A stretch of DNA of 64,000 bases from Oasisia sp. SBJ-2009 (taxonomy: Eukaryota; Annelida; Polychaeta; Sabellida; Siboglinidae): the NCBI GenBank assembly GCA_964017155.1, contig OZ024861.1, positions 20,459,713 to 20,523,712 of the forward strand, written 5' to 3'. Numbering within the stretch: position 1 is the first letter of the stretch; each line of letters begins with the position of its first letter. Positions 10,801-24,671 of this stretch are shown one piece after another. Below the pieces are notes generated by a model. It searched no databases. It had not been told where the DNA came from and saw nothing but the letters and a program-made list of their open reading frames with translations. Made by a program: the position numbers and the translations under genes.

Positions 10801-11832
10801 GGGTGATTGGATGGATGCATTAAGTAGAGGAGATTGGATGGATACGTTAAATATGGGTGGTAGGGTGGATGCGTTAAGAAGGGGTGGTTGGATGAATGTG
10901 CGAAGTAGGTTGGTTGGGTGGATGCGTTAATTAGGAGTGGTTGGATGCATGCGATAAGTAGGGGTGTCTTGATGGATGCGTTAAGTAGGGGTGTTTGAAT
11001 GGATGCGTTATGTAGGGGTGGCTGGATGGATGCGTTAAGTAGGGGTGGTTGAATGGATGCGTTATGTAGGGGTGGTTGGATGGATGCTTTAAGTACGGGT
11101 GTTTGAATTGAAGCGTTAAATAGGGGTGGTTGGAGGGATACGCTATGTAGGGCTGGTTGGATGGACGCGTTAAGTAGAGATGAACGGATGGATACAATAT
11201 GAAGAGGTGGTTGGATGGATGCGCTAAGTAGGGGTGGCTGGTTTGATACGATATGTAGGGGTGGTTGAATGGATGTGTTAATTAGGGGTGGTTGGGTTGA
11301 TGAGATATGTAGGGGTGGTTGGATGAATGCGTTAAATAGGGGTGGTTGGATGGATGCGCTAAGTAGGTGTGGTAGGATGGATGCGTTAAGTAGGAGTGGT
11401 TGGACGGATACGCTAAGCAGGAGTCGTTGGATGGATGCGTTAAGTAGGCGTGATTGGATGGATGCGTTAATTACGGATGGTTGAATGGATTGGATAAGTA
11501 GGGGTACTTGGATGGATGCGTTAAGTAGGGGTGGTTGAATGGATGCGTTAAGTAAGGATGGTTGGATGGATGCGTTATGTAGTGGTGGGTGAATGGATTC
11601 GTTATGTAGGGTTATGTAGGTTGTTGGATACTTTAAGTAGAGGTGAATGGATGGATGCGTTACGTAGGGGTGGTTGGATGGATGCATTAAGTTGAGCTGA
11701 ATTGATGGAAGCATTAAGTAGGGGAGATTGGGTGGATGCTTTATGTAGGGGTGGTTGGAGGGATGCGTTACGTAATTGTGGTTGTTGGATGCTTTAACTA
11801 GAGGTGAATGGATGGATGCGTTACGTAGGAGT
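7768..11832 (+). repeat. 27-bp satellite array, right flank of element copy I
   Basis: The segment resumes in the same unit that the element interrupted (AGGGGTACTTGGAATGATG). It is 27-bp repeat throughout and all in + orientation. Position 8341 onward matches 32655 onward at an offset of 24,314. Positions 9829-10095 hold a diagnostic block that recurs near 15735, 19455, 24174 and 34143 and, with a short deletion, near 45128 and 55318. No gene is seen. Confidence 0.95.
7997..8325 (+). repeat. 329-bp extra satellite block carrying an unfilled insertion site
   Basis: This block repeats the satellite that flanks the retrotransposon on both sides. At 8091-8100 it has GTTATATAGG uninterrupted, where 5225-7767 is inserted in the neighbouring copy. 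The sequences before it (GGAAGAATGCG, then GTTGAATGGATGC) and after it (GTACTTGGAATGATGC) match the left and right flanks of the element. The same block is present in copy III (53486-53814) but missing next to copy II, which explains the 24,643 to 24,314 offset change. Confidence 0.9.
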
Positions 11833-13341
11833 GGTTGGATGGATGCGTTATGTAGGGGTGGTTGGATGGATGCGTTATGTCGGGGTGGTTGGATGGATGC
11901 ATTAAGTTGAGGTGAATGGATGGAAGCATTAAGTAGGGGAGGTTGGATGGATGCTTTATGTAGGGGTGGTTGGAGGGATGCGTTACGTAATTGTGGTTGT
12001 TGGATGCTTTAACTAGAGGTGAATGGATGGATGCGTTACGTAGGGGTGGTTGGATGGATGCATTAAGTTGATGTGAATGGATGGAAGCATTAAGTAAGGG
12101 AGGTTGGATGGATGCGTTAAGTAGGGGTAGTTGGTTGGATACGTTATGTAGGGGTGGTTGGATGGATGCGTTAAATAGGGGTGATTGGATGGATGCGCTA
12201 AGTAGGGGTGGTTGTACGGATGCGTTAAGTAGGGGTGATTGGATGGATGCATTAAGTAGGAGTGGTTGGTTGGATACGTTAAGTACGAGTGGTGGGATGG
12301 ATGCGTTAAGTAGGAGTGGTTGGATGGATACGTTAAATACGAGTGGTGAGATGCATGCGCTAAGTAGGGGTGATTGGATGGATGCGTTACGTAGGTGTGG
12401 TTGGATGAATGCATTAAGTTGAGGTGAATGGATGGAAGCATTAAGTAGGGGATGTTGGATGGATGCGTTATGTAGGGGTGGTTGGATGGATGCGTAAGGT
12501 AGGGGTGGTTGGATGGATGTATTAAGTAGAGGTGATTGGATGGATGCATTAAGTAGGGGTAGTTGGATGGAAACGTTATGTAGGGGTGGTTGGATGGATG
12601 CGTTAAATAGGGGTGATTGGATGGATGCGCTAAGTAGGGGAGGTTGGATGGATGCGTTAAGTAGGAGTGGTTGGATGGATACGCTAAGCAGGAGTGGTTG
12701 GATGGATGCGTTAAGTAGGGGTGATTGGATGGATGCGTTAAGTACGGGTGGTTGAAAGGATTGGATAAGTAGGGGTGCTTGAATGGATGCTTTAAGTAGG
12801 GGTGGTTGAATGGATGCGTTAAGTATGGGTGGTTGGATGAATGCGTTATGTAGTGGTGGTTGAATGGATTCGTTATGTAGGGGTGGTTGTTGGATGCTTT
12901 AAGTAGAGGTGAATGGATGGATGCGTTACGTAGGGGTGGTTGGATGGATGCATTAAGTAGATGTGAATGGATGGAAGCATTAAGTAGGGGAGGTTGGATG
13001 GATACGTTAAGTAGGGGTGGTTGGATGGATGCGTTAAATAGGGGTGTTTGGATGGATGCGTTAAGTAGGGGTGATTGGATGGTAGCAATAAGTAGGAGTG
13101 GTTGGATTGATACGTTAAGAAGGGGTGATTGAATGGATGCATTAGGTAAGGAAGATTGGATGGATACGTTAAATAGGGGTGGTTGGATGGATTCGTTAAG
13201 AAGAGGTGATTGGATGGATGCGTTAAATACGGGAGATTGGATAGATACGTTAAATAGGGGTGGTTGGGTGGATGCGTTAAGAAGGGGTGGTTGGAAGAAT
13301 GCTCTAAGTAGGTTGGTTGAGTGGATGCGTTAATTAGGAGT
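11833..13341 (+). repeat. Higher-order repeat of 1,509 bp, unit 1
   Basis: Diagnostic units here, such as GCGTTATGTCGGGG and GTTGTACGGATGCG, recur 1,509 bp downstream at 13342 onward. The two copies are near-identical until a 54-bp (two-unit) deletion in the second copy, after which the offset is 1,455. The content is only 27-bp satellite units. Confidence 0.85.
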
Positions 13342-16300
13342 GGTTGGATGGATGCGTTATGTAGGGGTGGTTGGATGGATGCGTTATGTCGGGGTGGTTG
13401 GATGGATGCATTAAGTTGAGGTGAATGGATGGAAGCATTAAGTAGGGGAGGTTGGATGGATGCTTTATGTAGGGGTGGTTGGAGGGATGCGTTACGTAAT
13501 TGTGGTTGTTGGATGCTTTAACTAGAGGTGAATGGATGGATGCGTTACGTAGGGGTGGTTGGATGGATGCATTAAGTTGATGTGAATGGATGGAAGCATT
13601 AAGTAAGGGAGGTTGGATGGATGCGTTAAGTAGGGGTAGTTGGTTGGATACGTTATGTAGGGGTGGTTGGATGGATGCGTTAAATAGGGGTGATTGGATG
13701 GATGCGCTAAGTAGGGGTGGTTGTACGGATGCGTTAAGTAGGGGTGATTGGATGGATGCATTAAGTAGGAGTGGTTGGTTGGATACGTTAAGTACGAGTG
13801 GTGGGATGGATGCGTTAAGTAGGAGTGGTTGGATGGATACGTTAAATACGAGTGGTGAGATGGATGCGCTAAGTAGGGGTGATTGGATGGATGCGTTACG
13901 TAGGTGTGGTTGGATGAATGCACTACGTTGAGGTGAATGGATGGAAGCATTAAGTAGGGGATGTTGGATGGATGCGTTATGTAGGGGTGGTTGGATGGAT
14001 GCGTAAAGTAGGGGTGGTTGGATGGATGTATTAAGTAGAGGTGATTGGATGGATGCATTAAGTAGGGGTAGTTGGATGGAAACGTTATGTAGGGGTGGTT
14101 GGATGGATGCGTTAAATAGGGGTGATTGGATGGATGCGCTAAGTAGGGGAGGTTGGATGGATGCGTTAAGTAGGAGTGGTTGGATGGATACGCTAAGCAG
14201 GAGTGGTTGGATGGATGCGTTAAGTAGGGGTGATTGGATGGATGCGTTAAGTACGGGTGGTTGAAAGGATTGGATAAGTAGGGGTCCTTGAATGGATGCG
14301 TTAAGTAGGGGTGGTTGAATGGATTCGTTATGTAGGGGTGGTTGTTGGATGCTTTAAGTAGAGGCGAATGGATGGATGCGTTACGTAGGGGTGGTTGGAT
14401 GGATGCATTAAGTAGATGTGAATGGATGGAAGCATTAAGTAGGGGAGGTTGGATGGATACGTTAATTAGGGGTGGTTGGATGGATGCGTTAAATAGGGGT
14501 GTTTGGATGGATGCGTTAAGTAGGGGTGATTGGATGGTAGCAATAAGTAGGAGTGGTTGGATTGATACGTTAAGAAGGGGTGATTGAATGGATGCATTAG
14601 GTAAGGAAGATTGGATGGATACGTTAAATAGGGGTGGTTGGATGGATGCGTTAAGAAGAGGTGATTGGATGGATGCGTTAAATACGGGAGATTGGATAGA
14701 TACTTTAAATAGGGGTGGTTGGATGGATGCGTTAAGAAGGGGTATTTTGATGGATGCGTTAAGTAGTGGTGGTTGAATGGATGCCTTATGTAGGGATGGT
14801 TGGATGGATGCGTTAAGTAGGGGTGGTTGGATGGATGCATTATGTAGGGGAGATTGGATGGATACGTTAAATAGGGGTGGTTGGATGGATGCGTTAAGCA
14901 GGGGTGGTTGAATGGATGCGTTATGTAGGGGTGGTTGGATGGATGCTTTAAGTGCGGGTGTTTGAATTGATGCGTTAAATAGGGTTTGTTGGAGGGATAC
15001 GTTATGTAGGGCTGGTTGGATGGATGCGTTAAGTAGAGGAGAATGGATGGATACGATATGAAGAGGTGGTTGGATGGATTCGTTAAGTAGAGGTGAATGG
15101 ATGGATATACCAAGTAGAGATGAATTGATGGATGCATTAATTAGAGGTTGTTGGATGTATGCGTTACACAGGGGTGGTTGGATGGATGCATTAAGTAGTG
15201 GTAGTTGGATGGATACGTTAAGTAGGGGTGGTTGGATGGATGCGTTAAATAGGGGTGATTGGATGGTAGCATTAAGTAGGAGTGGTTGGATTGATACGTC
15301 AAGAAGGGGTGATTGAATGGATGCATTAGGGAGGGAAGATTGGATGGATACGTTAAATAGGGGTGGTTGGATGGATGCGTTAAGAAGAGGTGATTTGATG
15401 GATGCGGTAAGTAGGGGAGATAGGATAGATACGTCAAATAGGGGTGGTTGGGTGAATACGCTAAGTAGGGGTGGTTGGATGGATGCATTAAGTAGGAGTG
15501 GTTGGATTGATACGTTAAGAAGGGGTGATTGAATGGATGCATTAGGTAGGAGTGGTTGGATGGATACGTTAAGTACGAATGGTGGGATGGATGTGTTAAG
15601 TAGGGGTGATTGGATAGATACTTTAAATAGGGGTGGTTGGATGGATACGTTAAGAAGGGGTATTTTGATGGATGCGTTAAGTAGGGGTGGTTGAATGGAT
15701 GCCTTATGTAGGGATGGTTGGATGGATGCGCTAACTAGGGGTGGTTGGATGGATGCATTATGTAGGGGAGATTGGATGGATACGTTAAATAGGGGTGGTT
15801 GGATGGATGCGTTAAGCAGGGGAGGTTGAATGGATGCGTTATGTAGGGGTGGTTGGATGGATGCTTTAAGTACGGGTGTTTGAATTGATGCGTTAAATAG
15901 GGGTTGTTGGAGGGATACGCTATGTAGGGCTGGTTGGATGTATGCCTTAAGTAGAGGTGAATGGATGGATATACTAAGTAGAGACGAATTGATGGATGCA
16001 TTAATTAGAGGTTGTTGGATGTATGCGTTACACAGGGGTGGTTGGACGGATGCATTAAGTAGGGATGGTTGGATGGATGCGTTAAGTAGGGCTGGTTGAA
16101 TAGATGCGTTATGTAGGGGTGGTTGGATGGATGCGGTATGTAGGGGTGGTTGAATGGATGCTTTAATAGGGTGGTTGGACGGATGCGTTAAATAGGGGTG
16201 GTTGGATGAATGCGCTAATTAGGAGTGGTTGGATGGATGCGCTAAGTAGGAGTGGTTGGATGGATACGCTAAGCAGGAGTGGTTGGATGGATGTGCTAAG

Positions 16301-16374
16301 TAGGGGTGATTGGATGGATGCGTTCAGAACGAGTGGATGAATGGATTGGATAAGTAGCGGTGCTTGGATGGATG
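12655..16374 (+). repeat. Higher-order repeat of 3,720 bp, unit 1
   Basis: Sequence from about 12655 recurs at 16375 with a constant offset of 3,720. Diagnostic blocks at 12873, 13522, 14466 and 15735 match 16593, 17242, 18186 and 19455. The junction lies near 16370, where GGTGCTTGGATGGATGCG switches into GTTAAGTAGGAGTGG. The unit contains the second 1,509-bp copy inside it, so the 1,509-bp duplication came first or the two events overlapped. Confidence 0.88.
13342..14705 (+). repeat. Higher-order repeat of 1,509 bp, unit 2 (partial)
   Basis: This is the second copy of 11833-13250. It carries private changes such as GGGTCCTTGAATGG near 14283 (GGGTGCTTG in unit 1). It leaves the homology near 14705, where TACTTTAAATAGG replaces TACGTTAAATAGG and a different block follows. 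Confidence 0.8.
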
Positions 16375-19300
16375 CGTTAAGTAGGAGTGGTTGGATGGAT
16401 ACGCTAAGCAGGAGTGGTTGGATGGATGCGTTAAGTAGGGGTGATTGGATGGATGCGTTAAGTACGGGTGGTTGAAAGGATTGGATAAGTAGGGGTGCTT
16501 GAATGGATGCTTTAAGTAGGGGTGGTTGAATGGATGCGTTAAGTATGGGTGGTTGGATGAATGCGTTATGTAGTGGTGGTTGAATGGATTCGTTATGTAG
16601 GGGTGGTTGTTGGATGCTTTAAGTAGAGGTGAATGGATGGATGCGTTACGTAGGGGTGGTTGGATGGATGCATTAAGTAGATGTGAATGGATGGAAGCAT
16701 TAAGTAGGGGAGGTTGGATGGATACGTTAAGTAGGGGTGGTTGGATGGATGCGTTAAATAGGGGTGTTTGGATGGATGCGTTAAGTAGGGGTGATTGGAT
16801 GGTAGCAATAAGTAGGAGTGGTTGGATTGATACGTTAAGAAGGGGTGATTGAATGGATGCATTAGGTAAGGAAGATTGGATGGATACGTTAAATAGGGGT
16901 GGTTGGATGGATTCGTTAAGAAGAGGTGATTGGATGGATGCGTTAAATACGGGAGATTGGATAGATACGTTAAATAGGGGTGGTTGGGTGGATGCGTTAA
17001 GAAGGGGTGGTTGGAAGAATGCTCTAAGTAGGTTGGTTGAGTGGATGCGTTAATTAGGAGTGGTTGGATGGATGCGTTATGTAGGGGTGGTTGGATGGAT
17101 GCGTTATGTCGGGGTGGTTGGATGGATGCATTAAGTTGAGGTGAATGGATGGAAGCATTAAGTAGGGGAGGTTGGATGGATGCTTTATGTAGGGGTGGTT
17201 GGAGGGATGCGTTACGTAATTGTGGTTGTTGGATGCTTTAACTAGAGGTGAATGGATGGATGCGTTACGTAGGGGTGGTTGGATGGATGCATTAAGTTGA
17301 TGTGAATGGATGGAAGCATTAAGTAAGGGAGGTTGGATGGATGCGTTAAGTAGGGGTAGTTGGTTGGATACGTTATGTAGGGGTGGTTGGATGGATGCGT
17401 TAAATAGGGGTGATTGGATGGATGCGCTAAGTAGGGGTGGTTGTACGGATGCGTTAAGTAGGGGTGATTGGATGGATGCATTAAGTAGGAGTGGTTGGTT
17501 GGATACGTTAAGTACGAGTGGTGGGATGGATGCGTTAAGTAGGAGTGGTTGGATGGATACGTTAAATACGAGTGGTGAGATGGATGCGCTAAGTAGGGGT
17601 GATTGGATGGATGCGTTACGTAGGTGTGGTTGGATGAATGCACTACGTTGAGGTGAATGGATGGAAGCATTAAGTAGGGGATGTTGGATGGATGCGTTAT
17701 GTAGGGGTGGTTGGATGGATGCGTAAAGTAGGGGTGGTTGGATGGATGTATTAAGTAGAGGTGATTGGATGGATGCATTAAGTAGGGGTAGTTGGATGGA
17801 AACGTTATGTAGGGGTGGTTGGATGGATGCGTTAAATAGGGGTGATTGGATGGATGCGCTAAGTAGGGGAGGTTGGATGGATGCGTTAAGTAGGAGTGGT
17901 TGGATGGATACGCTAAGCAGGAGTGGTTGGATGGATGCGTTAAGTAGGGGTGATTGGATGGATGCGTTAAGTACGGGTGGTTGAAAGGATTGGATAAGTA
18001 GGGGTCCTTGAATGGATGCGTTAAGTAGGGGTGGTTGAATGGATTCGTTATGTAGGGGTGGTTGTTGGATGCTTTAAGTAGAGGCGAATGGATGGATGCG
18101 TTACGTAGGGGTGGTTGGATGGATGCATTAAGTAGATGTGAATGGATGGAAGCATTAAGTAGGGGAGGTTGGATGGATACGTTAATTAGGGGTGGTTGGA
18201 TGGATGCGTTAAATAGGGGTGTTTGGATGGATGCGTTAAGTAGGGGTGATTGGATGGTAGCAATAAGTAGGAGTGGTTGGATTGATACGTTAAGAAGGGG
18301 TGATTGAATGGATGCATTAGGTAAGGAAGATTGGATGGATACGTTAAATAGGGGTGGTTGGATGGATGCGTTAAGAAGAGGTGATTGGATGGATGCGTTA
18401 AATACGGGAGATTGGATAGATACTTTAAATAGGGGTGGTTGGATGGATGCGTTAAGAAGGGGTATTTTGATGGATGCGTTAAGTAGTGGTGGTTGAATGG
18501 ATGCCTTATGTAGGGATGGTTGGATGGATGCGTTAAGTAGGGGTGGTTGGATGGATGCATTATGTAGGGGAGATTGGATGGATACGTTAAATAGGGGTGG
18601 TTGGATGGATGCGTTAAGCAGGGGTGGTTGAATGGATGCGTTATGTAGGGGTGGTTGGATGGATGCTTTAAGTGCGGGTGTTTGAATTGATGCGTTAAAT
18701 AGGGTTTGTTGGAGGGATACGTTATGTAGGGCTGGTTGGATGGATGCGTTAAGTAGAGGAGAATGGATGGATACGATATGAAGAGGTGGTTGGATGGATT
18801 CGTTAAGTAGAGGTGAATGGATGGATATACCAAGTAGAGATGAATTGATGGATGCATTAATTAGAGGTTGTTGGATGTATGCGTTACACAGGGGTGGTTG
18901 GATGGATGCATTAAGTAGTGGTAGTTGGATGGATACGTTAAGTAGGGGTGGTTGGATGGATGCGTTAAATAGGGGTGATTGGATGGTAGCATTAAGTAGG
19001 AGTGGTTGGATTGATACGTCAAGAAGGGGTGATTGAATGGATGCATTAGGGAGGGAAGATTGGATGGATACGTTAAATAGGGGTGGTTGGATGGATGCGT
19101 TAAGAAGAGGTGATTTGATGGATGCGGTAAGTAGGGGAGATAGGATAGATACGTCAAATAGGGGTGGTTGGGTGAATACGCTAAGTAGGGGTGGTTGGAT
19201 GGATGCATTAAGTAGGAGTGGTTGGATTGATACGTTAAGAAGGGGTGATTGAATGGATGCATTAGGTAGGAGTGGTTGGATGGATACGTTAAGTACGAAT

Positions 19301-20094
19301 GGTGGGATGGATGTGTTAAGTAGGGGTGATTGGATAGATACTTTAAATAGGGGTGGTTGGATGGATACGTTAAGAAGGGGTATTTTGATGGATGCGTTAA
19401 GTAGGGGTGGTTGAATGGATGCCTTATGTAGGGATGGTTGGATGGATGCGCTAACTAGGGGTGGTTGGATGGATGCATTATGTAGGGGAGATTGGATGGA
19501 TACGTTAAATAGGGGTGGTTGGATGGATGCGTTAAGCAGGGGAGGTTGAATGGATGCGTTATGTAGGGGTGGTTGGATGGATGCTTTAAGTACGGGTGTT
19601 TGAATTGATGCGTTAAATAGGGGTTGTTGGAGGGATACGCTATGTAGGGCTGGTTGGATGTATGCCTTAAGTAGAGGTGAATGGATGGATATACTAAGTA
19701 GAGACGAATTGATGGATGCATTAATTAGAGGTTGTTGGATGTATGCGTTACACAGGGGTGGTTGGACGGATGCATTAAGTAGGGATGGTTGGATGGATGC
19801 GTTAAGTAGGGCTGGTTGAATAGATGCGTTATGTAGGGGTGGTTGGATGGATGCGGTATGTAGGGGTGGTTGAATGGATGCTTTAATAGGGTGGTTGGAC
19901 GGATGCGTTAAATAGGGGTGGTTGGATGAATGCGCTAATTAGGAGTGGTTGGATGGATGCGCTAAGTAGGAGTGGTTGGATGGATACGCTAAGCAGGAGT
20001 GGTTGGATGGATGTGCTAAGTAGGGGTGATTGGATGGATGCGTTCAGAACGAGTGGATGAATGGATTGGATAAGTAGCGGTGCTTGGATGGATG
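16375..20094 (+). repeat. Higher-order repeat of 3,720 bp, unit 2
   Basis: This is a nearly perfect tandem copy of 12655-16374. After 20094 the sequence continues into the block that also follows 10470 (GGTTGAACGGATGCATT), so unit 2 keeps the original right-hand neighbour while unit 1 ends at the duplication junction. Confidence 0.88.
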
Positions 20095-23000
20095 CGTTAA
20101 GTAGGGGTGGTTGAACGGATGCATTATATAGGGGTGGTTGTTGGATGCTTTAAGTAGAGGTGACTGGATGGATGCGTAAAGTAGGGGTGGCTGGATGGAT
20201 GTATTAAGTAGAGGTGATTGGATGGATGCATTAAGTAGCGGTAATTGGATGGATACTTTTAATTGGGTGGTTGGATGGATGCGTTAAATATGGGTGGTTG
20301 GATGGATGCCTTATGGGGGGTGGTTGGATGAATGCGTTAAGTAGGGGTGGTTGAATGGATGCGTTATATAGGGGTGATTGGACTGATGCTTTAAGTAGGA
20401 GTGGTTGGATTGATACGTTAAGTAGGGGTGATTGGATGGATGCATTAAGTAGAGGAGATTGGATGGATACGTTAAATATGGGTGGTAGGGTGGATGCGTT
20501 AAGAAGGGGTGGTTGGATGTATGTGCGAAGTAGGTTGGTTGGGTGGATGCGTTAATTAGGAGTGGTTGGATGCATGCGATAAGTAGGGGTGTCTTGATGG
20601 ATGCGTTAAGTAGGGGTGTTTGAATGGATGCGTTATGTAGGGGTGGTTGGATGGATGCTTTAAGTACGGGTGTTTGAATTGAAGCGTTAAATAGGGGTGG
20701 TTGGAGGGATACGCTATGTAGGGCTGGTTGGATGGACGCGTTAAGTAGAGATGAACGGATGGATACAATATGAAGAGGTGGTTGGATGGATGCGTTAAGT
20801 AGGGGTGGCTGGTTTGATACGATATGTAGGGGTGGTTGAATGGATGTGTTAATTAGGGGTGGTTGGGTTGATGAGATATGTAGGGGTGGTTGGATGAATG
20901 CGTTAAATAGGGGTGGTTGGATGGATGCGCTAAGTAGGTGTGGTAGGATGGATGCGTTATGTAGGAGTGGTTGGACGGATACGCTAAGCAGGAGTCGTTG
21001 GATGGATGCGTTAAGTAGGCGTGATTGGATGGATGCGTTAATTACGGATGGTTGAATGGATTGGATAAGTAGGGGTACTTGGATGGATGCGTTAAGTAGG
21101 GGTGGTTGAATGGATGCGTTAAGTAAGGATGGTTGGATGGATGCGTTATGTAGTGGTGGGTGAATGGATTCGTTATGTAGGGTTATGTAGGTTGTTGGAT
21201 ACTTTAAGTAGAGGTGAATGGACGGATGCGTTACGTAGGGGTGGTTGGATGGATGCATTAAGTTGAGCTGAATGGATGGAAGCATTAAGTAGGGGAGATT
21301 GGATAGATACGTTAAATAGGGGTGGTTGGGTGGATGCGTTAAGAAGGGGTGGTTGGAAGAATGCTCTAAGTAGGTTGGTTGAGTGGATGCGTTAATTAGG
21401 AGTGGTTGGATGGATGCGTTATGTAGGGGTGGTTGGATGGATGCGTTATGTCGGGGTGGTTGGATGGATGCATTAAGTTGAGGTGAATGGATGGAAGCAT
21501 TAACTAGGGGAGGTTGGATGGATGCTTTATGTAGGGGTGGTTGGAGGGATGCGTTACGTAATTGTGGTTGTTGGATGCTTTAACTAGAGGTGAATGGATG
21601 GATGCGTTACGTAGGGGTGGTTGGATGGATGCATTAAGTTGATGTGAATGGATGGAAGCATTAAGTAAGGGAGGTTGGATGGATGCGTTAAGTAGGGGTA
21701 GTTGGTTGGATACGTTATGTAGGGGTGGTTGGATGGATGCGTTAAATAGGGGTGATTGGATGGATGCGCTAAGTAGGGGTGGTTGTACGGATGCGTTAAG
21801 TAGGGGTGATTGGATGGATGCATTAAGTAGGAGTGGTTGGTTGGATACGTTAAGTACGAGTGGTGGGATGGATGCGTTAAGTAGGAGTGGTTGGATGGAT
21901 ACGTTAAATACGAGTGGTGAGATGGATGCGCTAAGTAGGGGTGATTGGATGGATGCGTTACGTAGGTGTGGTTGGATGAATGCATTAAGTTGAGGTGAAT
22001 GGATGGAAGCATTAAGTAGGGGATGTTGGATGGATGCGTTATGTAGGGGTGGTTGGATGGATGCGTAAAGTAGGGGTGGTTGGATGGATGTATTAAGTAG
22101 AGGTGATTGGATGGATGCATTAAGTAGGGGTAGTTGGATGGAAACGTTATGTAGGGGTGGTTGGATGGATGCGTTAAATAGGGGTGATTGGATGGATGCG
22201 CTAAGTAGGGGAGGTTGGATGGATGCGTTAAGTAGGAGTGGTTGGATGGATACGCTAAGCAGGAGTGGTTGGATGGATGCGTTAAGTAGGGGTGATTGGA
22301 TGGATGCGTTAAGTACGGGTGGTTGAAAGGATTGGACAAGTAGGGGTGCTTGAATGGATGCTTTAAGTAGGGGTGGTTGAATGGATGCGTTAAGTATGGG
22401 TGGTTGGATGAATGCGTTATGTAGTGGTGGTTGAATGGATTCGTTATGTAGGGGTGGTTGTTGGATGCTTTAAGTAGAGGTGAATGGATGGATGCGTTAC
22501 GTAGGGGTGGTTGGATGGATGCATTAAGTAGATGTGAATGGATGGAAGCATTAAGTAGGGGAGGTTGGATGGATACGTTAAGTAGGGGTGGTTGGATGGA
22601 TGCGTTAAATAGGGGTGTTTGGATGGATGCGTTAAGTAGGGGTGATTGGATGGTAGCAATAAGTAGGAGTGGTTGGATTGATACGTTAAGAAGGGGTGAT
22701 TGAATGGATGCATTAGGTAAGGAAGATTGGATGGATACGTTAAATAGGGGTGGTTGGATGGATGCGTTAAGAAGAGGTGATTGGATGGATGCGTTAAATA
22801 CGGGAGATTGGATAGATACTTTAAATAGGGGTGGTTGGATGGATGCGTTAAGAAGGGGTATTTTGATGGATGCGTTAAGTAGTGGTGGTTGAATGGATGC
22901 CTTATGTAGGGATGGTTGGATGGATGCGTTAAGTAGGGGTGGTTGGATGGATGCATTATGTAGGGGAGATTGGATGGATACGTTAAATAGGGGTGGTTGG

Positions 23001-24671
23001 ATGGATGCGTTAAGCAGGGGTGGTTGAATGGATGCGTTATGTGGGGGTGGTTGGATGGATGCTTTAAGTGCGGGTGTTTGAATTGATGCGTTAAATAGGG
23101 TTTGTTGGAGGGATACGTTATGTAGGGCTGGTTGGATGGATGCGTTAAGTAGAGGAGAATGGATGGATACGATATGAAGAGGTGGTTGGATGGATTCGTT
23201 AAGTAGAGGTGAATGGATGGATATACCAAGTAGAGATGAATTGATGGATGCATTAATTAGAGGTTGTTGGATGTATGCGTTACACAGGGGTGGTTGGATG
23301 GATGCATTAAGTAGTGGTAGTTGAATGGATACGTTAAGTAGGGGTGGTTGGATGGATGCGTTAAATAGGGGTGATTGGATGGTAGCATTAAGTAGGAGTG
23401 GTTGGATTGATACGTCAAGAAGGGGTGATTGAATGGATGCATTAGGGAGGGAAGATTGGATGGATACGTTAAATAGGGGTGGTTGGATGGATGCGTTAAG
23501 AAGAAGTGATTTGATGGATGCGGTAAGTAGGGGAGATTGGATAGATACGTTAAATAGGGGTGGTTGGGTGAATACGCTAAGTAGGGGTGATTGGACTGAT
23601 GCTTTAAGTAGGAGTGGTTGGATTGATACGTTAAGTAGGGGTGATTGGATGGATGCATTAAGTAGAGGAGATTGGATGGATACGTTAAATATGGGTGGTA
23701 GGGTGGATGCGTTAAGAAGGGGTGGTTGGATGAATGTGCGAAGTAGGTTGGTTGGGTGGATGCGTTAATTAGGAGTGGTTGGATGCATGCGATAAGTAGG
23801 GGTGTCTTGATGGATGCGTTAAGTAGGGGTGTTTGAATGGATGCGTTATGTAGGGGTGGCTGGATGGATGCGTTAAGTAGGGGTGGTTGAATGGATGCGT
23901 TATGTAGGGGTGGTTGGATGGATGCTTTAAGTACGGGTGTTTGAATTGATACGTTAAGAAGGGGTGATTGAATGGATGCATTAGGTAGGAGTGGTTGGAT
24001 GGATACGTTAAGTACGAATGGTGGGATGGATGTGTTAAGTAGGGGTGATTGGATAGATACTTTAAATAGGGGTGGTTGGATGGATACGTTAAGAAGGGGT
24101 ATTTTGATGGATGCGTTAAGTAGGGGTGGTTGAATGGATGCCTTATGTAGGGATGGTTGGATGGATGCGCTAACTAGGGGTGGTTGGATGGATGCATTAT
24201 GTAGGGGAGATTGGATGGATACGTTAAATAGGGGTGGTTGGATGGATGCGTTAAGCAGGGGAGGTTGAATGGATGCGTTATGTAGGGGTGGTTGGATGGA
24301 TGCTTTAAGTACGGGTGTTTGAATTGATGCGTTAAATAGGGGTTGTTGGAGGGATACGCTATGTAGGGCTGGTTGGATGTATGCCTTAAGTAGAGGTGAA
24401 TGGATGGATATACTAAGTAGAGACGAATTGATGGATGCATTAATTAGAGGTTGTTGGATGTATGCGTTACACAGGGGTGGTTGGACGGATGCATTAAGTA
24501 GGGATGGTTGGATGGATGCGTTAAGTACGGCTGGTTGAATAGATGCGTTATGTAGGGGTGGTTGGATGGATGCGCTATGTAGGGGTGGTTGAATGGATGC
24601 TTTAATAGGGTGGTTGGACGGATGCGTTAAATAGGGGTGGTTGGATGAATGCGCTAATTAGGAGTGGTTGG
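20095..24671 (+). repeat. Mosaic satellite block between the 3,720-bp repeats and duplicon copy II
   Basis: This is all 27-bp satellite assembled from pieces seen elsewhere. Positions 20311-21285 resemble the 10605-11714 block with internal deletion. Positions 21584-23933 match 36327-38676 at offset 14,743. From about 23945 the sequence matches 9600 onward at offset 14,345. Breaks fall within units without disturbing the 27-bp register. No gene is seen. Confidence 0.85.

Noticed and set aside
10605..11714. Minus-strand repeat ORFs (HPSNHPYLT and NASIQPPLL types) as repetitive secreted or cell-surface proteins
   Set aside because: They overlap + strand ORFs over the same bases, occur in two frames, switch frame at 26-bp units and have no non-repeat domain or signal peptide.
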